Below, in pieces: positions 10,666-45,893 of a stretch of 64,000 nt of DNA; position 1 is the stretch's first letter; each line of letters opens with the position of its first letter. The notes under the pieces are model-generated. The model was not told the origin of the DNA. It saw only the letters and a list, made by a program, of their open reading frames with translations, and did not search any database. A program made the translations under genes and the position numbers. Origin of the DNA: Melastoma dodecandrum (lineage: Eukaryota; Streptophyta; Magnoliopsida; Myrtales; Melastomataceae); assembly GCA_029817715.1 (NCBI GenBank), contig JARUPY010000125.1:186001-250000 (forward strand). Direction: 5' to 3'.

Positions 10666-11590
10666 TTCATTCCTCACTATATATATATAAATAACATATC
10701 ATTGTCGAGATTGCCTCTCGTAAAGCTCCTACTGTCCCAACAATACATGAAAGTAGGGACAAAGGCATCCCACGCATGCAGTCGGCTAGCCTATAAATTT
10801 TGTTAGCTTACTGACATGCCACCACAGCACTCTTCGCGAATTCGTCGTTGAACAATAAATGCCACCACGCCGGCTTGGCGAATTCACACATAATGCATGT
10901 CGGAGATCTCGTTACACCAATTGCATGCCATGTGTCCCTCAGTCGACTCTTGGATGTAAGAAGCTGAATCTTAGAGGTAGATACTTATTCCATATTACTG
11001 TCGCCCAAAGCATGACAAGAGTTTTGGATATGAGGGTGGATCATGGCAATGGTAAAACCTACCTCCCTAAGCTTCGAAAGCAGATGCCTGAAACTCTACA
11101 TTTATCACTCCATTTGACCTTTGCTTTCCGGTTGTCACCTTTCGTATCAAACCACAAGAAATTTTTCATGAGTTTGTCCCCGTTTTACACATACATCGTG
11201 TAAAGTACCGAGTTTACTAGCTGGACTAACGCCGTATAAGATAATCACATTCCGTCGTAGGAACAAAGCAGGTCGAAGTTTAAAAAATTACATATTGAGC
11301 CCTTTTTAGTTTATGGAGGCACTTTTGACCAATTAGGTCATTTTAACTTTTGTTGGCTAAGTATTTTAAGGTCTTTTTCATTTTTTCATCAAAGTCGCGT
11401 CTTTATGTTTGATGAATATTTAATTCACTAATATAAAAACGAGTTTTAGACGAAATGATAAATACGTAATTTTTTAAATTTCGATCTACATATTTTAAAA
11501 ACTAATCGTGTTCGAAAACCTTTGCGAACACGCGTGTATATATATGAACACAAATCAATTCCAGGGTTAGGCTAATTGACAGAAGCGGCG
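10666..11590. other. Intergenic region upstream of the DEAD-box-like gene
   Basis: It contains a pair of similar 30-bp segments around 10816 and 10859 (ATGCCACCAC...GCGAATTC) and an unrecognised plus-strand open frame of 114 codons at 10859-11203. The stretch 11250-11570 is AT-rich and probably includes the promoter of the gene starting at 11591. Confidence 0.4.
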
Positions 11591-13211
11591 ATGAGAAGAT
11601 CCATCACCAGATTGCTACAGCAGTCATCGAGGGGGTCTGTGTCCACCGCTGTCCCTCCTCCCTGTAAGAAGAAGAACAAACCCACAACCACCACCACCAC
11701 AAGCACAGCCAACTCGAATCCTAAGTCCAAGAGGGATTCATTCATCCTCCAGAGGTTCAAGCTCAGGCACCTCGATGGCGCGGCCACTTCCCCTGTCAAC
11801 AAGAGCATTATTCCGAATGTGCCGCCGTCAACTCCGGACGGAAGAAACCCTCTATGCCAGCCACCGCCACTGGCCTCGACCGTAACGGGCGACAGCGAGG
11901 TTGTTTCGGGGTTTGGAGGGCTGGGTTTGAGCGAGGAGCTTGTCGCGGCTTGCAAGGAGATGGGGATGGTTGTGCCCAGTGAGGTCATGTGCGAGGGGAT
12001 CCCTGAGATTCTGAAAGGGAGAAGTTTGGTCGTGTCATCTCGTCCTGGGTTTTCCAGAACGCTCGCTTACTTGTTGCCCCTGTTTCAGGTAATTGAACTT
12101 AGTCTCGAACGGATGGTGTTTTGGGCATGGAGGACCGCTGTTTCAAGATTGGATTTTTTTTTTAATGATTTTTGTGTTTTGACTCTGACTCTGACTCTGG
12201 CAGCTTTTGAGAAGGGATGCTGCGTTGTTTTGCGTCCAGCAGCGGCACCCGAGAGCAATTGTATTGTGCAGATCAGCTGAGCAATGCGATATGGTTAGTT
12301 CATTAGAAGAGTTCGTTTGATTTGTTCATGTTAGGATGACGACAACTCATACTGGAGCTTACCATTTTTGTGTGGGCAAATTAGGTGTTCGAGACAGCTA
12401 AATTCATCAACCAACATGTACGTCGTAAGCCAGCAGGACAAAGTGTTGGCACTCAAGTCGGGGGAAATAAGGAATGTTCGTCGAATGCTGCAATTGGCAT
12501 GCTCGTTGGAACGCCTGAAGAGATCCTCCGACAGATTGATGACGGGGATATTGTGGTCACTGATGTGAGATACTTGGTACGTCAGGGTTTAAACATGTGA
12601 ATTAATCGTCTGTCAACTAATTAAATCCTCCACTGCTAGAACCAGGAAATTTGCTCATCCTAGTAGGCCATTAGGATTTCATTAGAGAACAGCCGATGGA
12701 GAAATTCCTAGATGTCTTTCCAGGAGTTGCTGAGTTACGGATTTATGCTTCATTGACTGTAAATCAGATAACCCAATCTTTGGCTAGGTTGTGGATGAGG
12801 CAGACGTCCTACTGCATAGTCCCTGCTTTGCCGCTATCCCCAAAAGATTAACCCAATTGAAGACCATTAATGAATCGAGCGAATGGAAATTTCAAACAAT
12901 ATTAGTCACTTCTCCCATCTCAAAGGTATGCCTATCTTAATTCTGCCATTCATAATTCTAAATTTTACGATTCTTTTCGGCAGAGGTTCCTCCCTTTTAG
13001 TAATTGTCAAAGGCATAACGAGACGAGATGACAGGTGCTTGAAAAGCATCTCGTGGAGCCTCTCGAGTGGGACCAGTCTGGAGAAGTCGCGGCCGTAATC
13101 CTGGAAATCGGGCAAGATGAGGTTATTCAGCTTATGGAAACTCCCAGTGCACTGAAGATTAAATTGTCGGAAGCCTTGGACTCGTTCAGCACGTCTACAT
13201 CAGGATCATGA
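11591..13211 (+). CDS. Degenerate DEAD-box RNA helicase-like protein, RecA1 domain only
   Basis: Five exons (11591-12088, 12204-12293, 12385-12576, 12788-12925, 13035-13211), all phase 0 with GT-AG introns, give 364 residues. The start ATG (MRRSITRLLQQ) opens an Arg/Ser/Thr-rich leader that could be an organelle transit peptide. The helicase-like part begins about residue 110 (LGLSEELVAACKEMGM, a Q-motif-like region) and continues with GIPEILKGRSLVVSSRPGFSRTLAY where motif I belongs. The Walker A lysine pattern GxGKT is replaced by RPGFSRT. Motif Ib-like VGTPEEIL and motif II VVDEAD are present, and motif III appears as TSPIS rather than SAT. The last exon (LEKHLVEPLEWDQSGEVAA) then ends the protein, so the whole RecA2 domain with motifs IV-VI is missing. 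Introns and frame are clean, so I read it as an expressed, probably catalytically dead derivative; a truncated pseudogene is possible. Confidence 0.75.
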
Positions 13212-13578
13212 GGGATATTTCTGTTCAGATTTTCTGCTGGGTTCAAGGTAAAAGAATGTGCAGTGTGAGTTCATAGTCTTGTGTCATGGAATGTGAGATC
13301 ACTCGGTGTATATATATATATTCTCAGATGTATTGACTTGACCATTTCCTCATTATTGATACAAATTTGGACAACACCATTCAATACACAAGAGTACAGT
13401 AGAGCATATTGAATTCACCAGTTCTTCTATGCAACTCCTACTCGAGAACTGGATAAGATCGTCACTTTGGTCCCTTATTCAAGTGTATAACTAACACGGC
13501 CGTGGCCGGTGTGTTTATTATGTGTACGTCAAATAAACTGAATCTACGATTGTTGTAAGAAATGATGGAGGTAGCAAG
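13212..13578. other. Spacer and 3' flank of the DEAD-box-like gene
   Basis: No gene is seen. A short TA repeat occurs at about 13310-13320. The right end may hold the promoter of the small peptide at 13579. Confidence 0.4.
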
Positions 13579-13746
13579 ATGTTAAGGCTGGTGGTGATCC
13601 TCATGATTGCATGGCATAGCCCGGCAACGGAGGCCGGATCAATTAAGTGCTTGCTCAAATGCCAGGTCGTGTGTCTCGCCACTCATGGTTCCTGGTCCAT
13701 GGTGACGCAACGTCGTGCCTACTTGAATGATTTCTGTTTGGCATGA
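13579..13746 (+). CDS. Small cysteine-rich secreted peptide, 55 residues (possibly 5' broken)
   Basis: The open frame starts MLRLVVILMIAWHSPATEAG, a hydrophobic stretch that can act as a signal peptide. A short mature part with the spacing C-x3-C-x3-C (CLLKCQVVC) and a late FC near the end follows. It is related to the minus-strand peptide at 13980-14177 and to the relic at 14868-15085. An upstream ATG (13564) leads in another frame to AGATGTTAAGG, so an original MEK-like N-terminus may have been lost by frameshift. The fourth to sixth cysteines of the neighbour (CLECC) are mostly absent. It is either a shortened functional copy or a decaying one. The thionin-like label is inferred only from size and cysteine pattern. 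Confidence 0.5.
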   Translation: MLRLVVILMIAWHSPATEAGSIKCLLKCQVVCLATHGSWSMVTQRRAYLNDFCLA

Positions 13747-13979
13747 TAATTTCCCTCTGTTTAGAAAAAAAAAACGAGTTTCAGAACGTGCTTGGATCCA
13801 ATATCAAGAGTTATAACCATGTCCTCTTAATAACACGTTACACGGGGCGACATTTTCGCTGGCCATGCCAATTATTATCAACGACTTACGATCGTACACG
13901 ACCCGTCGACCGCTCCGATTCAACTCGGCTACAAACATTTATCGAATTGAGGACGCAGCCCTTCGTCCAGAATGTGATG

Positions 13980-14177
13980 TCACTGCTCATTCAAGCAGCA
14001 CTCCAAACAGGCTGTATAGGTCCTCGTGAGGGTGCCTAGGCACTTGAATCCGCATTTAAGCCTACAGCCAAAAGATACAGCCTCTGCAGCGGGGCAGCAC
14101 GTTGCGATGAGAATCATGGCGGCGAGGAAGACGAGGGAGACCGACCTGGTAATACTCTTACGACCTCCTTTCTCCAT
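13980..14177 (-). CDS. Thionin-like small cysteine-rich secreted peptide, 65 residues
   Basis: The frame from 14177 starts MEKGGRKSITRS, followed by a strongly hydrophobic signal segment (VSLVFLAAMILIA) and a probable cleavage region CCPAAEAVS. The mature part of about 30 residues has six cysteines: CRLKCGFKC, ten residues, then CLECC. A longer in-frame ATG at 14294 exists, but the 14177 start gives a canonical signal peptide and places a TATA box about 100 bp upstream. Size, secretion signal and paired cysteines fit plant defence- or signalling-type peptides; the family is not identified further. Related copies lie on both sides on the opposite strand. Confidence 0.65.
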   Translation of the reverse strand: MEKGGRKSITRSVSLVFLAAMILIATCCPAAEAVSFGCRLKCGFKCLGTLTRTYTACLECCLNEQ

Positions 14178-14867
14178 CTTTTTCCAATGGGTGGGGGTTG
14201 TTGTTGGGGGGAAAAACAATGATAGAAGAAATATTTGGAATATGTATAACGGCCAACAAATGACCAACCAGGCACTATTTATAAGAGGTGGCAATCAAAC
14301 CTTATGACCAACGGCAAGCAAATTATGACACGTTAACAATTGATATAAATCAATACCTATATAAAAAAAGGGGCATTCTATCCTCTAAGATATACTACTA
14401 ATTGAGAAATGAAGTAAAAGAGGCATTCAACTTCTCACTGTTATAGTATCAATTGATAAATCAATCTCATGGATACGAAATAAAAAAAAATTGGGATTAT
14501 ACATAGATATCAATAACGACTATGACATGGTTCAACATTTTATTCTGATTGGAGGCCTCATAAAAATCTCCACATTTTTTTGTATTTTTATCTCAAAGTC
14601 CATCAGTTTTTCCAATCGAAAATTTTTCAACACAAAAAATGGTGAACCTCCCTTGTCTTTAGCAATAAGGAAAAAGAAAGAGAAAAACTGATAAAGAAAA
14701 TATATTTTCTTTTCACACACCAGCCAACGTTTAATTGTCCTAATTTTACTACAAACTTGTTAAATCCGAGGAAATTGATTGTAATGTTATGAATATGGGC
14801 ACATCAAATGTAGTAATCATTGTTATTCACAAGTGGCCATGGGGATTTTTTATGGAAAGTGTGGAGA
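14178..14867. other. AT-rich spacer between peptide genes
   Basis: It contains the promoter of the minus-strand peptide at its left end. The remainder is AT-rich, with no coding signal or clear repeat. Confidence 0.4.
14276..14283 (-). promoter_or_regulatory. TATA box for the cysteine-rich peptide
   Basis: On the minus strand the sequence reads TATAAATA, about 100 bp upstream of the start codon at 14177. That spacing allows a leader of roughly 70 nt. It is assigned by sequence and position only. Confidence 0.45.
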
Positions 14868-15085
14868 ATGGAGAAGAAAGGCAGCTCGGTGTGTTAAGGT
14901 GGATGGTGATGATCTTGGCTGCGCCCCTCAGTGATGGCATGGCTTAATCAGAGGTGGCGGAGGCCGTTTCGGTCAAGTGTAGCGGCTCAAATGCCATTTC
15001 ATATGTCGCGTAACTTGTCATTCATACATATACTGCCTTCTTGGATTGCCTTTTCGAATGATTTCTTTGCCGAAGATTATTACTT
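14868..15085 (+). pseudogene. Decayed copy of the small cysteine-rich peptide
   Basis: The sequence starts MEKKGSSV like the intact neighbour, is frameshifted at GTGTGTTAAGG, then reads LRWMVMILAAPLSDGMA with a stop. It continues SEVAEAVSVKC and, after another stop, TYTAFLDCLFE. These segments line up with the signal peptide, the AEAVS cleavage region and the TYTACLECC motif of the peptide at 13980-14177. Three stops and lost cysteines make it non-functional. The shared TGTTAAGG context with the copy at 13579 suggests these two plus-strand copies derive from one duplication after the frameshift. Confidence 0.65.
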
Positions 15086-15295
15086 TCGTGTTTGGCATCC
15101 TCGAACGGTTGACCATGGACATCAGCTTTCCTAGACGCCACTTGCACTCCCCTTATCCCGCCTTGTCTGTCTATAGATGATCAAACCGTTAATACTGAGA
15201 CGGAACGTCTGACCTCCCTCTTGTAAAGAGTCCAATGAGACCTCGAAGCATGGTCCACAAGAGTTCTCCGTAAGGGGGATGGGTGTTTATTATCC

Positions 15296-16295
15296 CAGTT
15301 TTGTACGAAAATACGGTTAGTTTTAAAAAAAATTTATGAAATACGGTTCCAGTTTCGTAAAATACGGTTTTACCGTCGAAGGGGCGCGTTCTGAAAACAC
15401 GCCCCTAGGAAGAGGGCGTGCTCTCAAAACGCACCCTCCGTGTGCCTGAGTGAGGGGCGGGTTTTCCAACACAAACACGAGAGGGGATGGGGGGAATATG
15501 CCTAAGTGTGCAAGGGGCGCAGTCTCAAAACGCGCCCCTTCAATAGGCCACTCCCCCCTATCCCCCCTCCCGTCTCCCCCCGTCCCCCCTGCCCCCCCTT
15601 CAACACTTAGGTCACTCCCCCCTGTCCCCCCTTCAACACTTAGGCCACTCCCCCCTGTCCCCCCGTCCTCCCCTTCAACCTTAAGCCACTCTCCCCTGTC
15701 CCCCCTCTCGTTTTGGAATGGGTTTGCACAAGGGGCGCGTTTTGAGACCGCACCCCTTCTCCTGGTCCCCATGTCTCCCCTTCAACACTTAGGCCACTCC
15801 CCCCTGTCCCCCGTCCCCCCCCTTCAACCTTAGGCCACTCCTCCCGTGTCCTTCCTCTCGTTTTGAAATGGTACAAGAGGCGGGTTTTGCAAACTCGCTC
15901 CTCCTAGGGACATACAAGGGCGCGTTTTGAAACCGCGCGATGCCCAAAGTGAGGAAGGGGCGCGGTCTCAAAACGCGCCCCTTGTATGTCCCCAAAACAC
16001 GCTCCTTGTACCATTCCAAAACGAGAGGGGGGACAGGGAGAGTGGCCTAAGGTTGAAGGGGGGACGGGGAGGATGGGGGGGAGTGGCCTAAGGTTGAAGG
16101 AGGGACGGGGGACGGGAGGGAGTAGCCTAAGTGTTGAAGGGGGAGACGGGGGAGTGGCCTAAGTGTTGAAGGGGGGACGGGTGAAGGGGCGCGGTCTCAA
16201 AACGCGTCCCTTCGACAGTAAAACCGTATTTTACGAAATCGGGATCGTATTTCGTAAATTTTTTTAAAAACTAACCGTATTTCCGTGCAAAAGTT
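15296..16295. mobile_element. Mutator-like fold-back element, A type, 1 kb, C/G-rich palindromic arms
   Basis: Left end CAGTTTTGTACGAAAATACG and right end, inverted, AACTTTTGCACGGAAATACG, match over about 110 bp (GTTTTACCGTCGAAGGGGCG on the inner side). Flanks are TTTATTATCC (15286-15295) and TTTATTATCG (16296-16305), a 9-of-10 duplication. The left arm repeats a module with CTTCAACACTTAGGCCACTC and runs of C; the right arm carries its inverse with runs of G. GC-rich dyads of the form GGGGCGCG...CGCGCCCC punctuate the arms. Proline-rich open frames in this segment (for example 15450-15833) come from the repeat composition and are not genes. Confidence 0.85.
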
Positions 16296-16509
16296 TTTAT
16301 TATCGGACGTCGTGATTGCGATACCCTTTCTCCCCGTACCAACTGACGCACCAACTGACGCTGTGGAAACATAAATGATTTTTCAAACACAAGCGAAAAG
16401 AACAGCCAGTATTGGAAATGTCAAATGCTTCTTTTTTTGAGTGAAAACGGTTGTTTTAATTCTGGCTGGCTTCAAGGACACTAATTTTTTCGCGACTGAG
16501 ATTAAATTA

Positions 16510-17096
16510 GGCAAAATATCAATTTATGCCCTCAACTTTGAGCCAACTTTCTGTTTTGTCCTTAACTTAGTTTGTTATATAATTTTGTCACAAACTTTTA
16601 TTTTTATTTCTATTTTGGCAAATCATGAATTTCTTCTAGCGAAGGCCAAACAAGGCCTTAATAGACAATTTTCATTTATCGACTAAAACGAAAAAAGATT
16701 TTAGAAAATAGGAAATAATATTGAAACCTTTTATTTGTTTTTTTATTATAAAATTTTGATGAACAAATCAAGTGAATTGGAAGCCGAAGTTAACGATAGT
16801 TGCTGATGTTGTCAAAAAATATGAAAAATCAATGAATGTCGGATGATGTTCTATTAGGAGGCGACTATTACGGATAAAGTGGATTATGAGATGAATGAAT
16901 GAGATGTCAAAACTCCACTATTATAGGACACATGTTAGACTATATTAAGGCCTTGTTTGGCTTTCGCTAGAAGAAATCCATGATTGGCCAAAATAGAAAG
17001 AAAAACAAAAGTTGGTGACAAAATTATATAACAAACTAAGTTAAGGACAAAACAGAAAGTTGGCTCAAAGTCGAGGCCATAAATTAATATTTTGCC
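16510..17096. mobile_element. PIF/Harbinger-like MITE with long inverted ends
   Basis: Ends GGCAAAATATCAATTTATG and the inverse of GGCAAAATATTAATTTATGG form inverted repeats of about 165-175 bp (16510-16680 and 16930-17096). The element is 587 bp. It is flanked by TTA at 16507-16509 and 17097-17099, the 3-bp duplication typical of PIF/Harbinger MITEs. The interior is non-coding. Its right end lies 130 bp before the PPR start codon, so it forms part of that gene's upstream region. Confidence 0.75.
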
Positions 17097-17225
17097 TTAT
17101 TAAATTATGACAAACCTCGATTTTCCTTGGGTATCATCGCATTATCGCCTCCGTGGGGGAATCTTGTATTATTATTTTTTTGTATTAATTTTGGTTAAAG
17201 TTAAACAAACGTGGCAATTGGAGCA

Positions 17226-18818
17226 ATGCGGCGGATGTCAGTGCTTGAATCGAAGGGATGTTCGAATCCAGGACAACCCAACTGGGTGGTCCTCCTGCTC
17301 AAGCAACTCGTCAATAAACGAAAGCTGTACGAAGCAATCCAGTTGTACAAGCAATCCCGCCAAGACAGAAACTTCGTCCTGTCGTTGATCCCTCTGGCGC
17401 TCAAAGCTTGCGCCTTGCTCGGATCACTAGATTCTTCCCGGCTCTTGCACGCAGACTCCTGCAAACTGGGGATCGACCGTGACTTTGTCGTTGGCACGTC
17501 CCTGGTCAGTGCTTACTGCAAGTGCGGCTGTATTAAAAGTGCTCGGAAGCTGTTCGACGAAATGACTGTTAAGAGCGTCGTGACCTGGAATGCTATGATT
17601 AATGGGTACATGGGAGCAGGGAATGTGGGGTCGGCGTTTGAGTGGTTCGAGCGGATGGGTGAGCGGAGCCGGGTATCATGGATCGAGATCATTCGTGGGG
17701 TTGCGATGAATGGCGATATGGTGACGGCGAGGAGGATGTTTGATAGGGTCCCTATGGAGATGAGGAATGTCGTTACATGGACGGTGATGGTTGATGGGTA
17801 CGTGGAGAATGGCGAGATGGAGGAAGCTAGAAGGGTCTTTGAGGTTATGCCCGAGAGGAATTTCTACGCCTGTGCGGCAATGACTTCAGGTTATTGTAAA
17901 ATCGGTGACGTGAGGGAAGCAGAGTTGATATTTGACAGGATCCCTGTCAAGAACTTGGTGAACTGGAATGCGATGATATCTGGGTATGCAAAGAATGGTT
18001 TGTCTTCAAAGGCCTTGGAGGCTTTTGATCGGATGAGGGAAGAAGGGATCAAGCCGGATGAAATTAGTGTTGTAAGCGCATTGTCCGCCTGTGCTCAGTC
18101 AGGGCAGCTGGAGACTGGTAGAAAGATCCATGAGTTGGTAGAATCCGTGGGACTTGAGCTCAATCAGTTTGTTTCAAATGCGCTGATAGACATGTACACT
18201 AAATGTGGCGACTTGAATAGGGCAAGAGAGATTTTCTTTGCTACTCATCAGAGGAATTGCGCATGTTGGAATGCCATAATCTCAGGTTTCGCCACTCAGG
18301 GTCGGTATAGAGAAGCACTCGAGTTTTTCCATGAGATGGTGTTGTCTGGTGAAACTCCAGATGACGTGAGCTTTCTTAGTGTTTTGTCAGCGTGCGCTCA
18401 TGCTGGATTTGTCGAGGAAGGTTTGGAAATATTTTCCAAGATGGATAAGTACAATGTTGTGACAACTGTGAAGCATTACGGCTGTCTGGTGGATTTACTG
18501 GCAAGAGCTGGGAGATTGGAAGATGCTTATGAGTTGGTCAAGAGCATGCCAGTTGAACCAAACGACGTAGTTTGGGGGGCGTTGCTCGGAGCTTGTAGGG
18601 TCCATTCTACTGTAGGATTGGCAGAATGTGTCATAAATAATGTTAGACAACCTGACCACTGTGATGACTCCCACTTTCCACTTGTGGCAAATATTTATGC
18701 TGCGGCTGACAGGTGGGAAAAGGCAGAGAGAGTTAGGCTGATAATGCGAAACAAAGGAATTCAGAAGATGGCAGGGGGTAGTGCTGTACTGCTAGGGGAA
18801 TGGGTTTTCAAATCATGA
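17226..18818 (+). CDS. Pentatricopeptide repeat protein, PLS class, E type (At3g21470-like)
   Basis: An intronless gene of 530 residues, as usual for plant PPR genes. The frame is open from 17211, but the first ATG is at 17226 (MRRMSVLESKG). Tandem 31-36-residue motifs run from about residue 55 to 440. Examples are VVTWNAMINGYMGAG, VVTWTVMVDGYVENG, LVNWNAMISGYAKNG, FVSNALIDMYTKCGDL and CACWNAIISGFATQG. The E-domain-like C-terminus (LVDLLARAGRLEDAYELV, VVWGALLGACRVH, ANIYAAADRWEKAERV) follows. There is no DYW domain, so any RNA editing role would need a partner. PPR proteins bind organellar RNA; the N-terminus is not clearly a transit peptide. The order and wording of motifs agree with my recollection of At3g21470. 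Confidence 0.9.
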   Translation: MRRMSVLESKGCSNPGQPNWVVLLLKQLVNKRKLYEAIQLYKQSRQDRNFVLSLIPLALKACALLGSLDSSRLLHADSCKLGIDRDFVVGTSLVSAYCKCGCIKSARKLFDEMTVKSVVTWNAMINGYMGAGNVGSAFEWFERMGERSRVSWIEIIRGVAMNGDMVTARRMFDRVPMEMRNVVTWTVMVDGYVENGEMEEARRVFEVMPERNFYACAAMTSGYCKIGDVREAELIFDRIPVKNLVNWNAMISGYAKNGLSSKALEAFDRMREEGIKPDEISVVSALSACAQSGQLETGRKIHELVESVGLELNQFVSNALIDMYTKCGDLNRAREIFFATHQRNCACWNAIISGFATQGRYREALEFFHEMVLSGETPDDVSFLSVLSACAHAGFVEEGLEIFSKMDKYNVVTTVKHYGCLVDLLARAGRLEDAYELVKSMPVEPNDVVWGALLGACRVHSTVGLAECVINNVRQPDHCDDSHFPLVANIYAAADRWEKAERVRLIMRNKGIQKMAGGSAVLLGEWVFKS

Positions 18819-21263
18819 TCGTTGATTGTGTCCAAGAGCTCTCGATTCATCTTCTTGGGAGTATGGCAAAGGGTTGCATGGAAACTGCGTCCTTTTCAGA
18901 GATTCCTTATCTTTTTCTCGGTGAGAATCCTTTCCCGGTAAAGAGGAGAGGCAGTACTAGAAATTCCTTCATATGATGCAGGGTGAAAGGATAAATGGTA
19001 AAAGGCAATTCCCAAATCCAGTGATGAAGCGATGTTCAGGATCTTTATCGATAAAATGAAGGATTTTATCATTGCATGTGCAGGAAATTGTATTGGCATT
19101 GCTTTGTTGTGCAGCAAACAGAAGCAAGCAGATGACCGAGAGCATGTCTCTAGCAATGGTGACTGTTTGGGAGCTCGCGATTACAAACCGTGAAACAGAA
19201 CAAGAAAGCAGGTAAAGTCCGTCCTCTTGACTGGTGTTTTTCTCGGGCTGGAACCTGCTCAGGCACCAAAAGGTGCCAGAAAATATCGCAACCTGCTCTG
19301 GCATGTAAGGGCTACTGCAAGGTCCATTAACCATAGGTTGGATATGATAGTCGAATGTCATATATGAGCTTCGCTAGTGGGAAGACGGGGCCGACGGGTA
19401 GCCATACCGTCGGAGGAGCTGGAAGGTCGTCGACGGAGGACACTCAAGGAAGACTAACGCGGGAGTTGCAAGACGGCCGGAGCTTTGCCAGTGGGAAGAT
19501 GGGGCTGATGGGTTGGGTGGCAAGACGACCGGTGGGCTACTTGATGGGTTTGATTCAGCCGAGTTCTTCGGCTGGCAGGTTGTATGGTACCAGGCTTAAG
19601 TCAAAAAGGGTTTGGGGACGCGAGACCTCAGCCGGCCCTTTGTTCGAGGTGGGTGTTAATTGGAAATAGGCGGTGGGCAGTGTCCACTGTTGTAAATTTC
19701 GACTCAACCTCCTTTGCTTTAAAGAATATCCTATGTGAGCTTAAATAAGCAAATTACAAAACAAACTGGATGGAAGTTTAAATGCAAGACCTTCCTTTCA
19801 ATAAACGTCGCATTCCCCTGTTCTACATGCACCTGACTTTGGAGCAGATTCTAACTTACCGAGTTCAATGAATTATACGTACTGCAGTTTCTACTTCAGC
19901 AGTAGCTTATTTATCACACTCAGTACTGCTAATCCCCGTTCTAAGTTACACTACAATAATCTCCATATTCCCCAGGGTCCTGACAAGTTTCCAACTAATA
20001 AAAATGTCGTATAACACAGGATATCTGAAGTCTACCTAGGTCGCACCTCAGAAAAGTCATCAACTTAGTCGATCTGCCCACCGGCATTTTACATGTTGAC
20101 CAGATTACCCGTTCTAAGTTACACTACAATAATCTCCATATTGCCCAGGATCCTTACAAGTTTCCAACTAATACAATTGTCAGCTATACATATACAACAC
20201 AGGATATCTGAAGTCTACCTAGTCGCAACTCAGAAAAGTCATCAGTTTAGTCAGTCTGCCCACCGCGATTTTACAAGTTGACCAGACTACCAAGCAACAT
20301 CTCCAAACGGCTTCACAAACAAGAGATTCGTACTTCTATTCATTCTCGAAATATATTGTATGTACAAACTTATGGGGTCATCTACATAACAACGTTATGA
20401 TTGGTCCTCCTGTCAATCACCCACACCATGGGTAACACTGCACTTCTAAACCTATTCTTCTGTGCATATGACACATTCCATGTTGTGCACGCACCGTGCA
20501 AGCAATATTGTCCAAACAATGCTGTCTATGATTAGATCTAATTGTGCATTGTGTCTTGCATGAACATCATTGCAATGTCCTTATCACGTAATTGACCCAT
20601 GGAAGGCCTAGCCCGTAGCTTGCCAATATATATTGCCACAAAGAATTCATATGAACTTACTCCTTGTGACGACACTCGAGCTAAGATCACTTAATGCTTC
20701 GGCTGGAACTTATCAGTTTCCACAGTGTTTGCAGCAGCAGTTTAACCTGTAATAACAAGTGACATGACAGTATTTTAAAATCTCACAAAAATCATAACCA
20801 AACAATTGTATGCTAAACTTCTCCAGCAATTTTGATCTCGTCCTCAGCAGTTTCCCTTATGACATGGTCAAAACAACACAAGCCAGTTGTAAACGGAACT
20901 GTTATTTAGGCAGACATCAGGCCTGGAATAAATTATGGATTGCAGCTTGTTAAATGCTTTGAGACGATTTTAGCTTCACCAAGAACCCACAAGCAATACG
21001 TGATTAGGATGCCAGGGGCAGACAAACAAGAAGAAACTGAATTTGCTGCTGTATTTTTCACTAAGTGAGGCTCAAATTCAACTCACACACTTATAAGCCT
21101 AGAAAGAAGTTTCAAAATTTCAATAAGTAACATCTCCTGGCAATCATAGTCGACTATATTCAGCAAAGTTTTCCAATGTTAGACAAATTTAGAAATCAAT
21201 CTTACCTCAGCAGATAACAGCTTCCGAGACGACATCCAACAACTTCTGATAAGCTTTATAGAT
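18819..21263. other. Convergent intergenic region between PPR and BEACH genes
   Basis: It holds the 3' flanks of both genes and a two-copy tandem duplication at 19935-20290. A plus-strand open frame at 19355-19669 has internal SFASGK repeats but no known domain. A splice-like CTTACCTCAG at about 21203-21212 suggests the 3' untranslated region of the BEACH gene may contain an intron. Nothing else is supported. Confidence 0.45.
19935..20290. repeat. Two-copy tandem duplication, unit about 173-183 bp
   Basis: Copy one (19935-20107) and copy two (20108-20290) both start CCCGTTCTAAGTTACACTAC. They share AATCTCCATATT, AAGTTTCCAACTAATA, AACACAGGATATCTGAAG and AGAAAAGTCATCA, and end GTTGACCAGA. A small insertion explains the longer second copy. 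No coding function is seen; it lies downstream of the BEACH gene stop. Confidence 0.85.

Positions 21264-45893
<24,630 letters not shown>

Noticed and set aside
10859..11203. 114-codon plus-strand frame
   Set aside because: No domain is recognised; it begins in a short duplicated segment and is probably chance or transposon residue.
15323..16019. Several long proline- or glycine-rich open frames
   Set aside because: They arise from the repeated C-rich/G-rich modules of the fold-back element, occur on both strands, and have no start context or domain.
19355..19669. 104-codon plus-strand frame with SFASGK repeats
   Set aside because: There is no recognisable domain, the composition is repetitive, and it has no splice or promoter support.
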